Source: an uncultured Massilia sp. (GTDB lineage: Bacteria > Pseudomonadota > Gammaproteobacteria > Burkholderiales > Burkholderiaceae). Taken from it: a stretch of DNA of 23,734 nt. Shown here one piece after another: positions 1-7,755 of the stretch. The stretch's first letter is position 1. The number at the start of each line of letters is the position of its first letter. The notes beneath the pieces were generated by a model that saw nothing but the letters and a program-made list of their open reading frames with translations, ran no database searches and was not told the DNA's origin. Where the stretch lies: NCBI GenBank assembly GCA_946886065.1, contig CAMPHU010000054.1:1-23734 (forward strand). The letters are read 5' to 3'. The translations under genes were made by a program, and so were the position numbers.

Positions 1-107
1 TCGATCTGGGAGCCGTAGTTGACCGGCATGTCCCAGCCGCCGAAGTCGACCATCTTGGCGCCAGCGGCACGGTGAGCGGAGTTGAGCGGAGTCGCTTTGA
101 GCGTCAT
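1..107 (-). CDS. gcvT: Glycine cleavage system T protein (aminomethyltransferase), 5' end only
   Basis: GcvT transfers the aminomethyl carbon from the H-protein lipoyl arm to tetrahydrofolate, releasing ammonia, in cytoplasmic glycine catabolism. Only the first 35 codons lie in the window; the gene continues past base 1. The translation begins [20 protein letters not shown] and continues [15 protein letters not shown], which matches the typical GcvT N-terminus (the FGGW-MPV-Y block near residues 22-31). The ATG (bases 105-107) is preceded by a GAGGA ribosome binding site (112-116, minus sense) at good spacing. A tandem glycine riboswitch lies immediately upstream, which independently supports the assignment and indicates that glycine controls the gene. 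gcvH and gcvP would be expected downstream, outside the window. Confidence 0.95.
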   Translation of the reverse strand, partial: MTLKATPLNSAHRAAGAKMVDFGGWDMPVNYGSQI

Positions 108-160
108 GGAATCCTCAGGGCAGTTGAATAGGGGTGCGGGCACGTCGCCGTGCGCTTCTT

Positions 161-346
161 TCCCCTCTGTCCTTGGTACCTGAGAGATAGCGGCGTCGCC
201 GCCTGCCCCTTCGGTGGGCCGCTGACCGCGGCCGCTCTCCAGAGTTGAGCCTGCCGCGCAATGCGCAGCCGCTCCTTGGCCGGTCCTTTTGCCTGAGAGT
301 TTGTGGGTAGTGCCCCTTCGGCGGCAGCGTGCTGCGCTCTCCCGGT
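161..346 (-). promoter_or_regulatory. Tandem glycine riboswitch (gcvT element)
   Basis: Read on the minus strand there are two successive aptamers. The first (about 345 to 280) has GGGAGAGCGCAG, then CCGAAGGGGC, then ACTCTCAGGCAAAAGGACC. The second (about 245 to 162) has CTGGAGAGCGG, then CCGAAGGGGC, then ATCTCTCAGG and AAGGACAGAGGGG. GGAGAG / CCGAAGGGG / CTCTCAGG is the conserved core of each glycine aptamer, and two cores joined by a short linker is the classical tandem form. The RNA sits between a promoter (358-386) and gcvT. In this family glycine binding usually turns on glycine-cleavage genes. A small GCACG/CGTGC hairpin at 140-153, between aptamer 2 and the ribosome binding site, could be part of the expression platform; that is inference. 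Confidence 0.96.
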
Positions 347-357
347 CAAGACTGTGG

Positions 358-386
358 AGGATATGTCAGAGGGCGCTTGCTGTCAA
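358..386 (-). promoter_or_regulatory. Sigma70 promoter for the riboswitch-gcvT transcript
   Basis: On the minus strand a perfect -35 TTGACA (bases 386-381) is followed by exactly 17 bases and then TATCCT (363-358) as -10. The predicted start near base 350 lies just before the first glycine aptamer, so the whole riboswitch would be transcribed. Confidence 0.8.
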
Positions 387-489
387 CCAGCCAAGAGCCG
401 AGAAGGGGCCGGGCGAAGGCAGGCGAGTGTGCCAAGTAGGTCGATTCCTTAAAGCATTGCCGCGCACTATTGACGCATGGCATCCAGGC

Positions 490-518
490 TTGCGGGCCGG
501 TTTTGCTACACTTATCAC
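490..518 (+). promoter_or_regulatory. Possible promoter of the ClpP-like gene
   Basis: TTGCGG (490-495), a 17-base spacer and TATCAC (513-518) make a weak sigma70 match. An overlapping alternative is the extended -10 TGCTACACT (504-512). Either would start transcription 15-25 bases before the ATG at 544. Weak consensus, position-based support only. Confidence 0.35.
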
Positions 519-543
519 ACTCACTTTGCGGGCGGAAAAAACT

Positions 544-1104
544 ATGAGCGAAGACAAAGCACAACAGGAAAAAACCGGCTGGTTCACGCTGTCCGGCGAC
601 GTCAATAGCGACATGGTCCACCGGGTCTTCGATGCGGTCGCCGCCATGACCGAGGACGGCATCGAGACGGCCCACGTCCTGGTGCAATCCAACGGCGGCT
701 ACGTGAGCGACGGCCTGTGCCTGTACAACTTCATGGCCAGCTCGCCGATCAAGTTTGTGATGTACAACGGCGGCGCGGTGGCCTCGATCGCGGTCATCCT
801 CTACCTGTGCGGCACGGAGCGCTATTGCAGCGAGACGGCGCGCTTCATGGTCCACAAGTCGCACGCGACGGCCTCGCCCGGCTCGCGCCCGGATGCGCTC
901 AACATCATCGTCGAAGGCCTGCGCGCCGACGATGCGCGCACCGAGTCGATCCTGCGCAAGACCGTGGAGCTGACCCCGGAACAGTGGAGCATCCACCAGT
1001 ACTCGGACCTGCACCTGAATGCACGCGACGCCAAGGCAGCGGGACTGGTGAACGACATCCGCGATTTTGCGCCGCCGAAGGGCGCGATCCTGCGCAATAT
1101 CTGA
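544..1104 (+). CDS. ClpP-like serine protease (Clp protease proteolytic subunit family)
   Basis: A 186-residue protein of the ClpP/crotonase-fold peptidase family (S14), slightly shorter than typical ClpP (about 200). The catalytic triad can be placed by alignment to E. coli ClpP: Ser81 in GGAVASIAV, His104 in FMVHKSH, and Asp155 in YSDLHLNARDAKAAGLVNDI (aligning with the ClpP [20 protein letters not shown] block). The substrate-strand motif VQSNGGYVSDG (residues 47-57) matches the ClpP INSPGG region. The ATG at 544 was chosen over an upstream in-frame start at 289 because the latter would run antisense through the riboswitch and its extra residues look non-coding. No clpX or clpA is adjacent, so this is probably an accessory paralogue rather than the housekeeping clpP. 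Its partner ATPase and substrates cannot be told from sequence. Confidence 0.85.
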   Translation: MSEDKAQQEKTGWFTLSGDVNSDMVHRVFDAVAAMTEDGIETAHVLVQSNGGYVSDGLCLYNFMASSPIKFVMYNGGAVASIAVILYLCGTERYCSETARFMVHKSHATASPGSRPDALNIIVEGLRADDARTESILRKTVELTPEQWSIHQYSDLHLNARDAKAAGLVNDIRDFAPPKGAILRNI

Positions 1105-1108
1105 GCGG

Positions 1109-1135
1109 GTCCGGCACGGGTGCTCCCGGCCGGAC
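1109..1135 (+). terminator. Terminator-like hairpin after the ClpP-like gene
   Basis: GTCCGGC (1109-1115) pairs with GCCGGAC (1129-1135), with one bulged A and an inner CGGG/CCCG stem around a TGCT loop: 11 base pairs starting five bases after the stop codon. There is no clear U-run afterwards, so it may stabilise the 3' end or act with Rho instead of being a classical intrinsic terminator. Confidence 0.5.
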
Positions 1136-1220
1136 GTATCGGTTTGTCCGATGCAATTGGCCCGTTTATTTGACGCGCCTATGAATTTCGCCACAGTGCG
1201 ATGAGGATTTGTCCGACATA

Positions 1221-1253
1221 TAGAAAAGCCCGCCGGCGTTCGCACGGCGGGCT
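1221..1253 (-). terminator. Rho-independent terminator of the 60-residue protein gene
   Basis: On the minus strand AGCCCGCC (1253-1246) pairs perfectly with GGCGGGCT (1234-1227), and the stem runs into TTTTCTA (1227-1221). The T-run lies on the minus-strand side only, so it serves the gene at 1299-1481, 46 bases upstream. Confidence 0.85.
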
Positions 1254-1298
1254 GGACAGGCTGGAGGCGCATATCCGGCGGGGGCCGGAACAGCGGAA

Positions 1299-1481
1299 TC
1301 AGCGCTTGTCGTTCTTGTGGCTTTGGCGGCCGGCTTCGGCGTGCTGCTCCGGCGTGCCGCCGCGGGTGCCGCCGCCCGAGCGCGAGCCCGAACCTGCCGA
1401 GCCCGACTGCTTGTTGCCTTCGCTCTTGCTGCTCTGCTGCGAACCGCTTTGGTTGCGCTTGCTACCTTGCTTCGAGGCCAT
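1299..1481 (-). CDS. Small Ser/Gly/Gln-rich basic protein, stress-protein-like
   Basis: A 60-residue protein starting MASKQGSKRNQSG, dominated by Ser, Gly, Gln and Lys, and ending in a GGTPEQHAEAGRQSHKNDKR tail. It is hydrophilic, has no signal peptide or membrane segment, and is probably largely disordered. The GGTPEQHAEAGRQSH tail resembles the repeat of small KGG/YciG-type stress-induced proteins, but the rest does not, so the family link is tentative. The ATG at 1481 was preferred over two upstream in-frame ATGs because an AAGGAA ribosome binding site lies 7 bases before it. A dedicated terminator follows (1221-1253). It is divergent from the DUF1631 gene; a dyad at 1620-1638 lies between the two. 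Confidence 0.75.
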   Translation of the reverse strand: MASKQGSKRNQSGSQQSSKSEGNKQSGSAGSGSRSGGGTRGGTPEQHAEAGRQSHKNDKR

Positions 1482-1619
1482 GGTGCTTCCTTTCATAGTG
1501 GGAAAGATCCAACTCGGCTTTTGCCGACCGGCCGTGTCCGAATGGATTCGTGGCATTTCCGGTGAATTAATCATGCTTATCGTATTGATGAATCGCTATC
1601 GGAACACCCCTTGATGCGA

Positions 1620-1638
1620 TGTAGGACGTACTCCTACA
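1620..1638. promoter_or_regulatory. Perfect dyad TGTAGGA-N5-TCCTACA in a divergent spacer
   Basis: Seven-base arms, TGTAGGA (1620-1626) and TCCTACA (1632-1638), are separated by CGTAC. It lies in the approximately 300-base spacer between the minus-strand small protein (start 1481) and the plus-strand DUF1631 gene (start about 1778). The symmetry and spacing suit a dimeric DNA-binding regulator. No T-run follows, so it is not a terminator. The rest of 1482-1777 is AT-richer than its surroundings and holds no gene that I can support. Confidence 0.5.
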
Positions 1639-1777
1639 ATCTGAAAGCATCTATTTCCAGATGAAATGACGGTTTGCTTGCCGCGGCGTGTCGCAATTCG
1701 TACGACATCTGCATTAGGTGCTATTGCTTTATGGAAATGATGTGGCAGAATGGAAGAATCGATGCTTTCCCCATGCC

Positions 1778-4015
1778 ATGGCCACCCCATCCGCACAGAC
1801 GCCCGCCGCCCGCAAGGCCGCCGCCGACCGGCAGGCGACGTTGGATGAGCTCGTCGGTATCGCCAGCCGCCATGCCCATGGCCAGCTGATGGACATGGCC
1901 CAGCGCATGGTCGCCGCGCTGCTCGACATGACCGGCGCCGGCCCCGACCCCAGGCTGGCCGCGCGCCGCATCAAGTCCGGCAATCTGCTCAAGGAAAACG
2001 CCTATGCGTATTTCCACCTCGCCTGCACGGGGATCGAGCTGGCCTTGCGCAAGGAGCTCGGCCAGCTCGTGCCCCAGCCGCGCCCGGCCGCGCCGGTGGC
2101 GCTCAGCCTGGTGCCGCTGGAAGAGATCGACCAGAAGCTCGCCTTTGGCGCGGTCAGCCGTGCATTCGACATCCAGCATTCCGAACAGATCGCCAGCCTG
2201 GGGGTGAGGCTCGGCGTGCTGCTCGGACGCGAGCTGGTGCGCGCCGCCGCCAATCCTTTCCGCCCTGAAGTGCTGCTGGTGGCGCTGGAGCAGGCCTGGC
2301 GCGAGTTCGAGCCCGACCAGGAGGCGCATGCCCTGATCGTGCCGCTGCTGCGTCCCGGGCTGGTATTCGACCTGGGGCCGATGTACGACGCCCTCAACGA
2401 GCGCCTCAAGCCCGCGCGCGGCCGCGGCGCCGAGCGCTTCGCCAAGACCGACGACAGCGCCGCCCGCAAGGCCGGGCGCGCGCGCCGCGAGGCGTCCGTG
2501 GCCCAGCAGCTGCGCGGACTGTTCGGCAGCGAAGGCGCGGCGCAGGCGAACGAGCTCGATATCCCCATGATTCCCGACCTGCCGCAGGGCAGCGGCGGCT
2601 GGCGGCCGAGTGCCGCCGGCTTCGCGCCTGCCGCGGCGGCTGCCGGCCAGGCGCCCGCTCCAGGTGCGATCCCGGCCGCCGCCACCGCGGCTCTGCCTGC
2701 GCCGCTACTTGATGTGCTGGCCCGGATGGCGCCATCCGGCGCGGCGTCCGGTCCGGCCGGCGAAGCGTCCGGGGCCGGTGCCGGCACGCACAAGGTGTTC
2801 TACCTGCCGCGCCTGCGCGCCGATCTCCCCAAGGGCAGCCTGTCGCGCGGCGACGAGACCACGCTCGACCTGCTCTCGCGGATTTTTGAAACCGTCCTGC
2901 TGGACGACAGCATCCCGCCGGAGACGCGCGACCTGATCGAGTTCCTGCAGGTGCCGGTGCTCAAGGCTGCCCTGCGCGACCGTAACTTCTTCTTCGAGGA
3001 AGCCCACCCCGCGCGGCGCATGCTGGACTTGCTGTCGAAAGCCGGCTGGGAGCAGCAACTGGGCGCCGACGACCCGCTGCTGAGCGCCATGCGCGCCAGT
3101 GTCGGCCGCGTCGCCGCCCAGGATCAGCCCGAATTCGCCGCCGCCCTGGCCGAGCTGGAAGCCGGCCTGGCCGCCCGCGAACAGGCCGAGCAGGCCGCCA
3201 TTGCCGGCCCCATCGCCCAGGCTACCCGCATCGAGAAGCAGGCGGCCGCCCAGCGCTCCGCCAAGCGGGCGGTCTCGGTGCGCCTGGCCGGGGAAGAGGT
3301 GGTGGCCCTGGTGTCCGGCTTCCTGGAACAGCGCTGGACCCCGGTGCTGGCGCTCGCCTACAGCATCGAAGAAAGCAAGCCGGGCGCGGTCGACAACGCC
3401 ACCCGCGCCATGGACGACCTGATCTGGAGCGTCAAGCCCAAGGCCACCCAGGAGCAGCGCAAGGCCCTGATCAAGGCGCTGCCAGGACTGCTCACGACAC
3501 TCAATAAATGGCTGGACGCGGTGCGCTGGCAGGATGCCGAGCGCCTGCAGTTCTTCGCCGGGCTGGCCGAATACCACGCCTCCATCGTGCGCGCGCCGAT
3601 CGAGCTGTCGCCCGAGCGCCAGCTGGAGCTGGCGATGGAAGCGGCCCAGCAGGATGCGCTGCGCCGCATCGCCCAGGAGCAGGCCGAGGCGGCCGAGGCC
3701 GAGCAGGCGGCCGGGGAAGACGCCGATCCGGCCGCCGGCGCGCTGGCGAGCCTGGAACGCGGCATGCGCCTGGAATTCGCCAGCGGCGGCGGCGTGCGCA
3801 AGGTCAAGCTGGCCTGGGTCAGCCCGCTGCGCACCCTGTTCATCTTCTCGGGCGCGGGCCGCCAGGAAGCCTTCTCGCTGCCGGCCGAGCGCCTGGCCGA
3901 GGCCTTCCGCAGCGGCAGCATCAAGGTCCTGGCGCCGGAAGGCGTGGTCGGCCGGGTGCTGAGCGAGGCCGTGGGGCAGGGCGCGATGAACGATCCGGAC
4001 GCGGCAGTGGCCTGA
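1778..4015 (+). CDS. DUF1631 family protein
   Basis: A large (about 745 residues), mostly alpha-helical cytoplasmic protein without signal peptide or membrane segments, recognised as the DUF1631 family of beta- and gammaproteobacteria. Supporting features are the N-terminal helical region (LDELVGIASRHAHGQLMDMA near residue 22), an Ala/Pro-rich linker around residues 280-320, and the C-terminal block KVKLAWVSPLRTLFIFSGAG followed by RQEAFSLPAERLAEAFRSG. That C-terminal beta-rich block resembles a PilZ-like barrel, which would suggest a link to cyclic-di-GMP signalling; this is my inference. The start is uncertain: the ATG at 1778 begins MATPSAQTPAARK without a good ribosome binding site; a GTG at 1742 and a start at 1718 are in frame. 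Function unknown. Confidence 0.85.
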   Translation: MATPSAQTPAARKAAADRQATLDELVGIASRHAHGQLMDMAQRMVAALLDMTGAGPDPRLAARRIKSGNLLKENAYAYFHLACTGIELALRKELGQLVPQPRPAAPVALSLVPLEEIDQKLAFGAVSRAFDIQHSEQIASLGVRLGVLLGRELVRAAANPFRPEVLLVALEQAWREFEPDQEAHALIVPLLRPGLVFDLGPMYDALNERLKPARGRGAERFAKTDDSAARKAGRARREASVAQQLRGLFGSEGAAQANELDIPMIPDLPQGSGGWRPSAAGFAPAAAAAGQAPAPGAIPAAATAALPAPLLDVLARMAPSGAASGPAGEASGAGAGTHKVFYLPRLRADLPKGSLSRGDETTLDLLSRIFETVLLDDSIPPETRDLIEFLQVPVLKAALRDRNFFFEEAHPARRMLDLLSKAGWEQQLGADDPLLSAMRASVGRVAAQDQPEFAAALAELEAGLAAREQAEQAAIAGPIAQATRIEKQAAAQRSAKRAVSVRLAGEEVVALVSGFLEQRWTPVLALAYSIEESKPGAVDNATRAMDDLIWSVKPKATQEQRKALIKALPGLLTTLNKWLDAVRWQDAERLQFFAGLAEYHASIVRAPIELSPERQLELAMEAAQQDALRRIAQEQAEAAEAEQAAGEDADPAAGALASLERGMRLEFASGGGVRKVKLAWVSPLRTLFIFSGAGRQEAFSLPAERLAEAFRSGSIKVLAPEGVVGRVLSEAVGQGAMNDPDAAVA

Positions 4016-4017
4016 CG

Positions 4018-4097
4018 CGTACGCATCTCGCTCCAGCTCTTGCTCTTGCTCCGGCTCTTACTCTATTCCTCGCTCGATTTCTTGCTCCCAGAGCAAG
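4018..4097. repeat. Pyrimidine-rich low-complexity spacer ending in a 7-bp hairpin
   Basis: Directly after the DUF1631 stop the plus strand becomes a run of degenerate GCTC/GCTCTT units for about 70 bases, almost without A or G runs. It ends in CTTGCTC (4081-4087), CCA and GAGCAAG (4091-4097), a perfect 7-bp stem. No U-run follows. It could slow or release RNA polymerase with Rho (C-rich, G-poor RNA resembles a rut site), or it may simply be slippage-generated sequence. Confidence 0.5.
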
Positions 4098-4103
4098 CAC
4101 CAG

Positions 4104-4112
4104 TGATATGAT
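4104..4112 (+). promoter_or_regulatory. Possible extended -10 promoter for smc
   Basis: TGATATGAT (4104-4112) is an extended -10 (TGn plus TATGAT). The best -35 candidate, TTGCTC at 4082-4087, is 19 bases away and weak. The predicted start near 4119 is about 30 bases before the smc GTG. Confidence 0.45.
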
Positions 4113-4147
4113 TCATGTTTTACCGCTAGCCTCGCTGCCGAAGAAAC

Positions 4148-7100
4148 GTGCGCCTCTCCTCCATTAAATTGTCGGGATTTAAGTCTTTCGTCGATCCCAC
4201 CAATTTCCAGGTACCGGGACAACTCGTCGGCGTGGTCGGCCCGAACGGCTGCGGCAAGTCCAACATCATCGACGCGGTCCGCTGGGTGCTGGGCGAATCG
4301 AAAGCCTCCGAGCTGCGCGGCGAGTCGATGCAGGACGTGATCTTCAACGGCTCCACCCATCGCAAGCCCGCCGGCCGCGCCTCGGTCGAGCTGGTGTTCG
4401 ACAACAGCGCCGGCAAGGCGGCCGGCCAGTGGGGCCAGTACGGCGAGATCGCCGTCAAGCGCACCCTCACGCGCGACGGCACCTCCACCTATTACATCAA
4501 CGGCCAGCCGGTGCGCCGGCGCGACATCCAGGACATTTTCCTCGGCACCGGCCTGGGCCCGCGCGCCTACGCCATCATCGGCCAGGGCATGATCGCCCGC
4601 ATCATCGAATCGCGCCCGGAAGAGCTGCGCGTGTTCCTGGAGGAAGCCGCCGGCGTCTCCAAGTACAAGGAGCGCCGCCGCGAGACCGAGAACCGCCTGT
4701 CGGACACGCGCGAGAACCTGCTGCGCGTGGAAGACATCCTGCGCGAGCTGAACGCCAACCTGGACAAGCTGGAAGCCCAGGCCGCGGTGGCCAAGCGCTT
4801 CCACCAGCTGCAGGCCGACCAGGAAGAAAAGCAGAAGCTCCTGTGGCTGCTGCGCAAGAACGAGGCCAAGGCGGAGCAGGTGCGCTTCTTCAAGGAGATG
4901 GAAGAGGCCCAGACCGGCCTGGAAGCGCAGACGGCCAGGCTGCGCAGTGTCGAGCTGGAGCTGGAGCACATGCGCCAGGCTCACTTTTCCATCGGCGACC
5001 GCCTGCACCAGGCGCAGGGCGCGCTCTACCAGACCAATTCCGAGATCGGCAGCCTGGAAGCCCAGATCAAGTTCGTGGTCGAGTCGCGCACCCGCCTGCA
5101 GAACCAGCTGGGCACGCTCACCGCCCAGCGCGACCAGTGGCTGGCCCAGGAACAGGAAACCCGCGAGCAGCTCGAGGAAGCCGGGATGCAGCTCGAGGAA
5201 CTGGCCGCGCGCGCCGAAGGCGCCCAGATCGCGGTCGAGGTCCACAACGAACGCCTGCCCGGGCTGGAAAGCGCCTGGCGCGCAGCCCAGGAAAAATCGG
5301 CCGAATCGCGCGCCCGCATCATGCAGGTGCAGCAGCGCATCGAGCTGTCTTCGGCCCACCAGCGCAACGCCGCCGGCATCCTCACCAACCTGGCTGCGCG
5401 CCGCGAGCGCCTGCAGCAGGAGCGCAGCGGCCTGAACCTGCCGGACAGCGCCACCCTCGACAACCTGCGCATGCAGCTGGAAGAAAAGCAGCTGGCGCTG
5501 GAAGAGCAGACCATGCTGCTGGAGGACGCCACGTCGCGCCAGGACGCGGTCGAGCAGGAGCGCAAGGAAGCCCACGCCCAGGTACAGGGCGAGAGCGCCG
5601 CCAGCGCCCAGCTGGAAGCGCGCCTGGCCGCGCTGCGCCAGATGCAGGACCGCGTGCAAACCCAGGGCAAGGTTCAGCCCTGGCTGGAAAAGCACGAGCT
5701 GTCCACGCTGCCGCGCCTGTGGCAGAAGCTGGACATCGAAGAGGGCTGGGAGACCGCGCTGGAAGCCGTGCTGCGCGAGCGCTCGGGGGCCCTGGAGATG
5801 TCGAACATCGACTGGGCCAAGGCCTTCTTCAGCGATGCGCCGCCCGCGCGCCTGGCCCTGTACGCGCCCCAGCCTGGCACTCCGGCGGCGGCCGACATCC
5901 CCGGCCTGAAGCCATTGACAAGCCTGCTGCGCCTGAACGACCCGGGCGTGCGCGGGGTGCTGAACGACTGGCTGCACCATGTCTTCGTGGCCGAGCACAC
6001 GGCCGACGCCTTCGCCGAGCGCGCCCGGCTGCCGCAGGGCGGCTCCTTCGTCACGCGCCACGGCCACATCGTGACCCAGTCGGCGGTGCGCTTCCACGCG
6101 CCGGACGCCGAGCAGGACGGCATGCTGGCGCGCCAGCACGAGATCGACAACATCGGCAAACAGCTGCGCGCGCAGGCCCTGCTGGCGGACGAGGCGCGCG
6201 CCCGCGCCACCCGCGCCGACGCCGCCGTCAGCGACTTGCAGCGCCGCCTGCAGGATGCGCGCCAGCGCGTGGGCAGCCTGACCCGCGAAGTGCATGCGCT
6301 GCAGATCGAAGTGCTCAAGCAGAGCGAGATCGAAGCCCGCTTCAACCAGCGCAGCGGCCAGATCGCGGCCGACCTGCTTGAAATCGCGGCGCAGGAAGCC
6401 GAGCAGCGCCAGGCCGCCGCCGAGGCCGAGCAGGAATTCGAACAGCTCGACATGGAACTGGCCGAGCTGCAGGGCGCCCACGAGGACGGCCAGACCGCCT
6501 TCCTCGACCGCGAGCGCCTCTTGAGCGAGGCGCGCGAGAAGCTGCGCGAGCTGGAGCGCAGCGCCCAGGAAGCCCAGTTCGCCGAGCGTTCGCAGCGCGC
6601 CCGTATCGAGGAGCTGCGCCGCAACATCGCCACCGCCGCCACCCAGGCCGAGCAGGTGGCCGCCAGCCTGGCCCAAGGCAAGCTGGAACTGGAAGCGCTG
6701 GAAGCCGGCACCGCCCACGAAGGCCTGCAGGAACTGCTGGACCGCCGCACGGCGCAGGAGCGCGCGCTGGCCGATGCGCGCCACGAGCTGGACCAGATCA
6801 CCCAGCAGCTGCGCCATGCCGAGGAAAGCCGGATGCAGGCCGAGCGCAGCCTGCAGCCGCAGCGCGACCGCATTACGGAAATGCAGCTCAAGGAACAGGC
6901 CGCGCGCCTGAACCAGGAGCAGTTCGCCGAGGCCCTGGCCGCCACCGGCGCCGACGAAGCGGCCATCGCGGCCCTGGCGGACAAGCTCGATCCGGACATG
7001 AAGCCGTCCTGGCTGCAGGGCGAGGTGACGCGCCTCACCAATGCCATCTCCGCGCTCGGCGCCGTCAACCTGGCGGCGGTCGAGGAACTGGCCACGGCCA

Positions 7101-7669
7101 CCGAACGCAAGCGCTTCCTCGATTCGCAGAACGCCGACCTGCAGGAAGCCATCGCGACCCTGGAAGACGCGATCCACCGCATCGACCGCGAAACCCGCGA
7201 GCTGCTGCAGGACACCTTCGATCGCGTCAACGGCCACTTCTCGGAACTGTTCCCGATCCTGTTCGGCGGCGGCAACGCCAAGCTGGTCATGACCGGCGAC
7301 GAGATCCTGGATGCGGGCGTCCAGGTGATGGCGCAGCCGCCGGGCAAGAAGAACGCCACCATCCACCTGCTCTCGGGCGGCGAGAAGGCCCTGACCGCGA
7401 CCGCGCTGGTGTTCTCGATGTTCCGCCTGAATCCTGCGCCGTTCTGCCTGCTGGACGAGGTCGATGCGCCGCTGGACGACGCCAACACGGAGCGCTTCTG
7501 CCGCATGGTCAAGCGCATGTCGGAGCACACCCAGTTCCTCTTCATTTCGCACAACAAGATTGCGATGGAGATGGCCAGCCAGCTGATCGGCGTGACCATG
7601 CAGGAGCAGGGCGTCTCGCGCATCGTGGCGGTGGACATGGAGTCGGCCGCCGACCTGGCCGCGGCTTGA
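4148..7669 (+). CDS. smc: Chromosome segregation protein SMC
   Basis: Smc is the ATP-driven condensin subunit that, with ScpA and ScpB, compacts and segregates the chromosome. The 1,173-residue length is normal. The N-terminal head has Walker A GPNGCGKS (residues 31-38); two long coiled coils rich in Glu, Gln and Arg flank a hinge around residues 500-650; the C-terminal head has the ABC signature LLSGGEKA (1074-1081) and Walker B LLDEVDA (1101-1107). The start is a GTG giving MRLSSIKLSGFKSFVDPT, which matches the conserved Smc N-terminus exactly where it should begin. scpA and scpB are not in the window. The high-GC, reading-frame-biased sequence produces a very long antisense open frame (4058-7879) that is not a gene. 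Confidence 0.98.
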   Translation: MRLSSIKLSGFKSFVDPTNFQVPGQLVGVVGPNGCGKSNIIDAVRWVLGESKASELRGESMQDVIFNGSTHRKPAGRASVELVFDNSAGKAAGQWGQYGEIAVKRTLTRDGTSTYYINGQPVRRRDIQDIFLGTGLGPRAYAIIGQGMIARIIESRPEELRVFLEEAAGVSKYKERRRETENRLSDTRENLLRVEDILRELNANLDKLEAQAAVAKRFHQLQADQEEKQKLLWLLRKNEAKAEQVRFFKEMEEAQTGLEAQTARLRSVELELEHMRQAHFSIGDRLHQAQGALYQTNSEIGSLEAQIKFVVESRTRLQNQLGTLTAQRDQWLAQEQETREQLEEAGMQLEELAARAEGAQIAVEVHNERLPGLESAWRAAQEKSAESRARIMQVQQRIELSSAHQRNAAGILTNLAARRERLQQERSGLNLPDSATLDNLRMQLEEKQLALEEQTMLLEDATSRQDAVEQERKEAHAQVQGESAASAQLEARLAALRQMQDRVQTQGKVQPWLEKHELSTLPRLWQKLDIEEGWETALEAVLRERSGALEMSNIDWAKAFFSDAPPARLALYAPQPGTPAAADIPGLKPLTSLLRLNDPGVRGVLNDWLHHVFVAEHTADAFAERARLPQGGSFVTRHGHIVTQSAVRFHAPDAEQDGMLARQHEIDNIGKQLRAQALLADEARARATRADAAVSDLQRRLQDARQRVGSLTREVHALQIEVLKQSEIEARFNQRSGQIAADLLEIAAQEAEQRQAAAEAEQEFEQLDMELAELQGAHEDGQTAFLDRERLLSEAREKLRELERSAQEAQFAERSQRARIEELRRNIATAATQAEQVAASLAQGKLELEALEAGTAHEGLQELLDRRTAQERALADARHELDQITQQLRHAEESRMQAERSLQPQRDRITEMQLKEQAARLNQEQFAEALAATGADEAAIAALADKLDPDMKPSWLQGEVTRLTNAISALGAVNLAAVEELATATERKRFLDSQNADLQEAIATLEDAIHRIDRETRELLQDTFDRVNGHFSELFPILFGGGNAKLVMTGDEILDAGVQVMAQPPGKKNATIHLLSGGEKALTATALVFSMFRLNPAPFCLLDEVDAPLDDANTERFCRMVKRMSEHTQFLFISHNKIAMEMASQLIGVTMQEQGVSRIVAVDMESAADLAAA

Positions 7670-7717
7670 CAGGGCCGGCTGGCGCGGTCCAGCCGTGTAC
7701 GTCCGATTTTTCCGCTG

Positions 7718-7726
7718 TGCTACACT
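7718..7726 (+). promoter_or_regulatory. Possible extended -10 element before the PAS kinase
   Basis: TGCTACACT (7718-7726) has the TGn-TANNNT form and lies 30 bases before the ATG at 7756. No convincing -35 is present. The same nine bases occur before the ClpP-like gene (504-512). Confidence 0.3.
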
Positions 7727-7755
7727 CGCCGCGCCCGTCCGTTCCTGGTCCCCCG

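Noticed and set aside
289..543. N-terminal extension of the ClpP-like gene from an upstream start
   Set aside because: It would read antisense through the first glycine aptamer and its promoter; residues show no family similarity, and the ATG at 544 starts a normal ClpP-like sequence.
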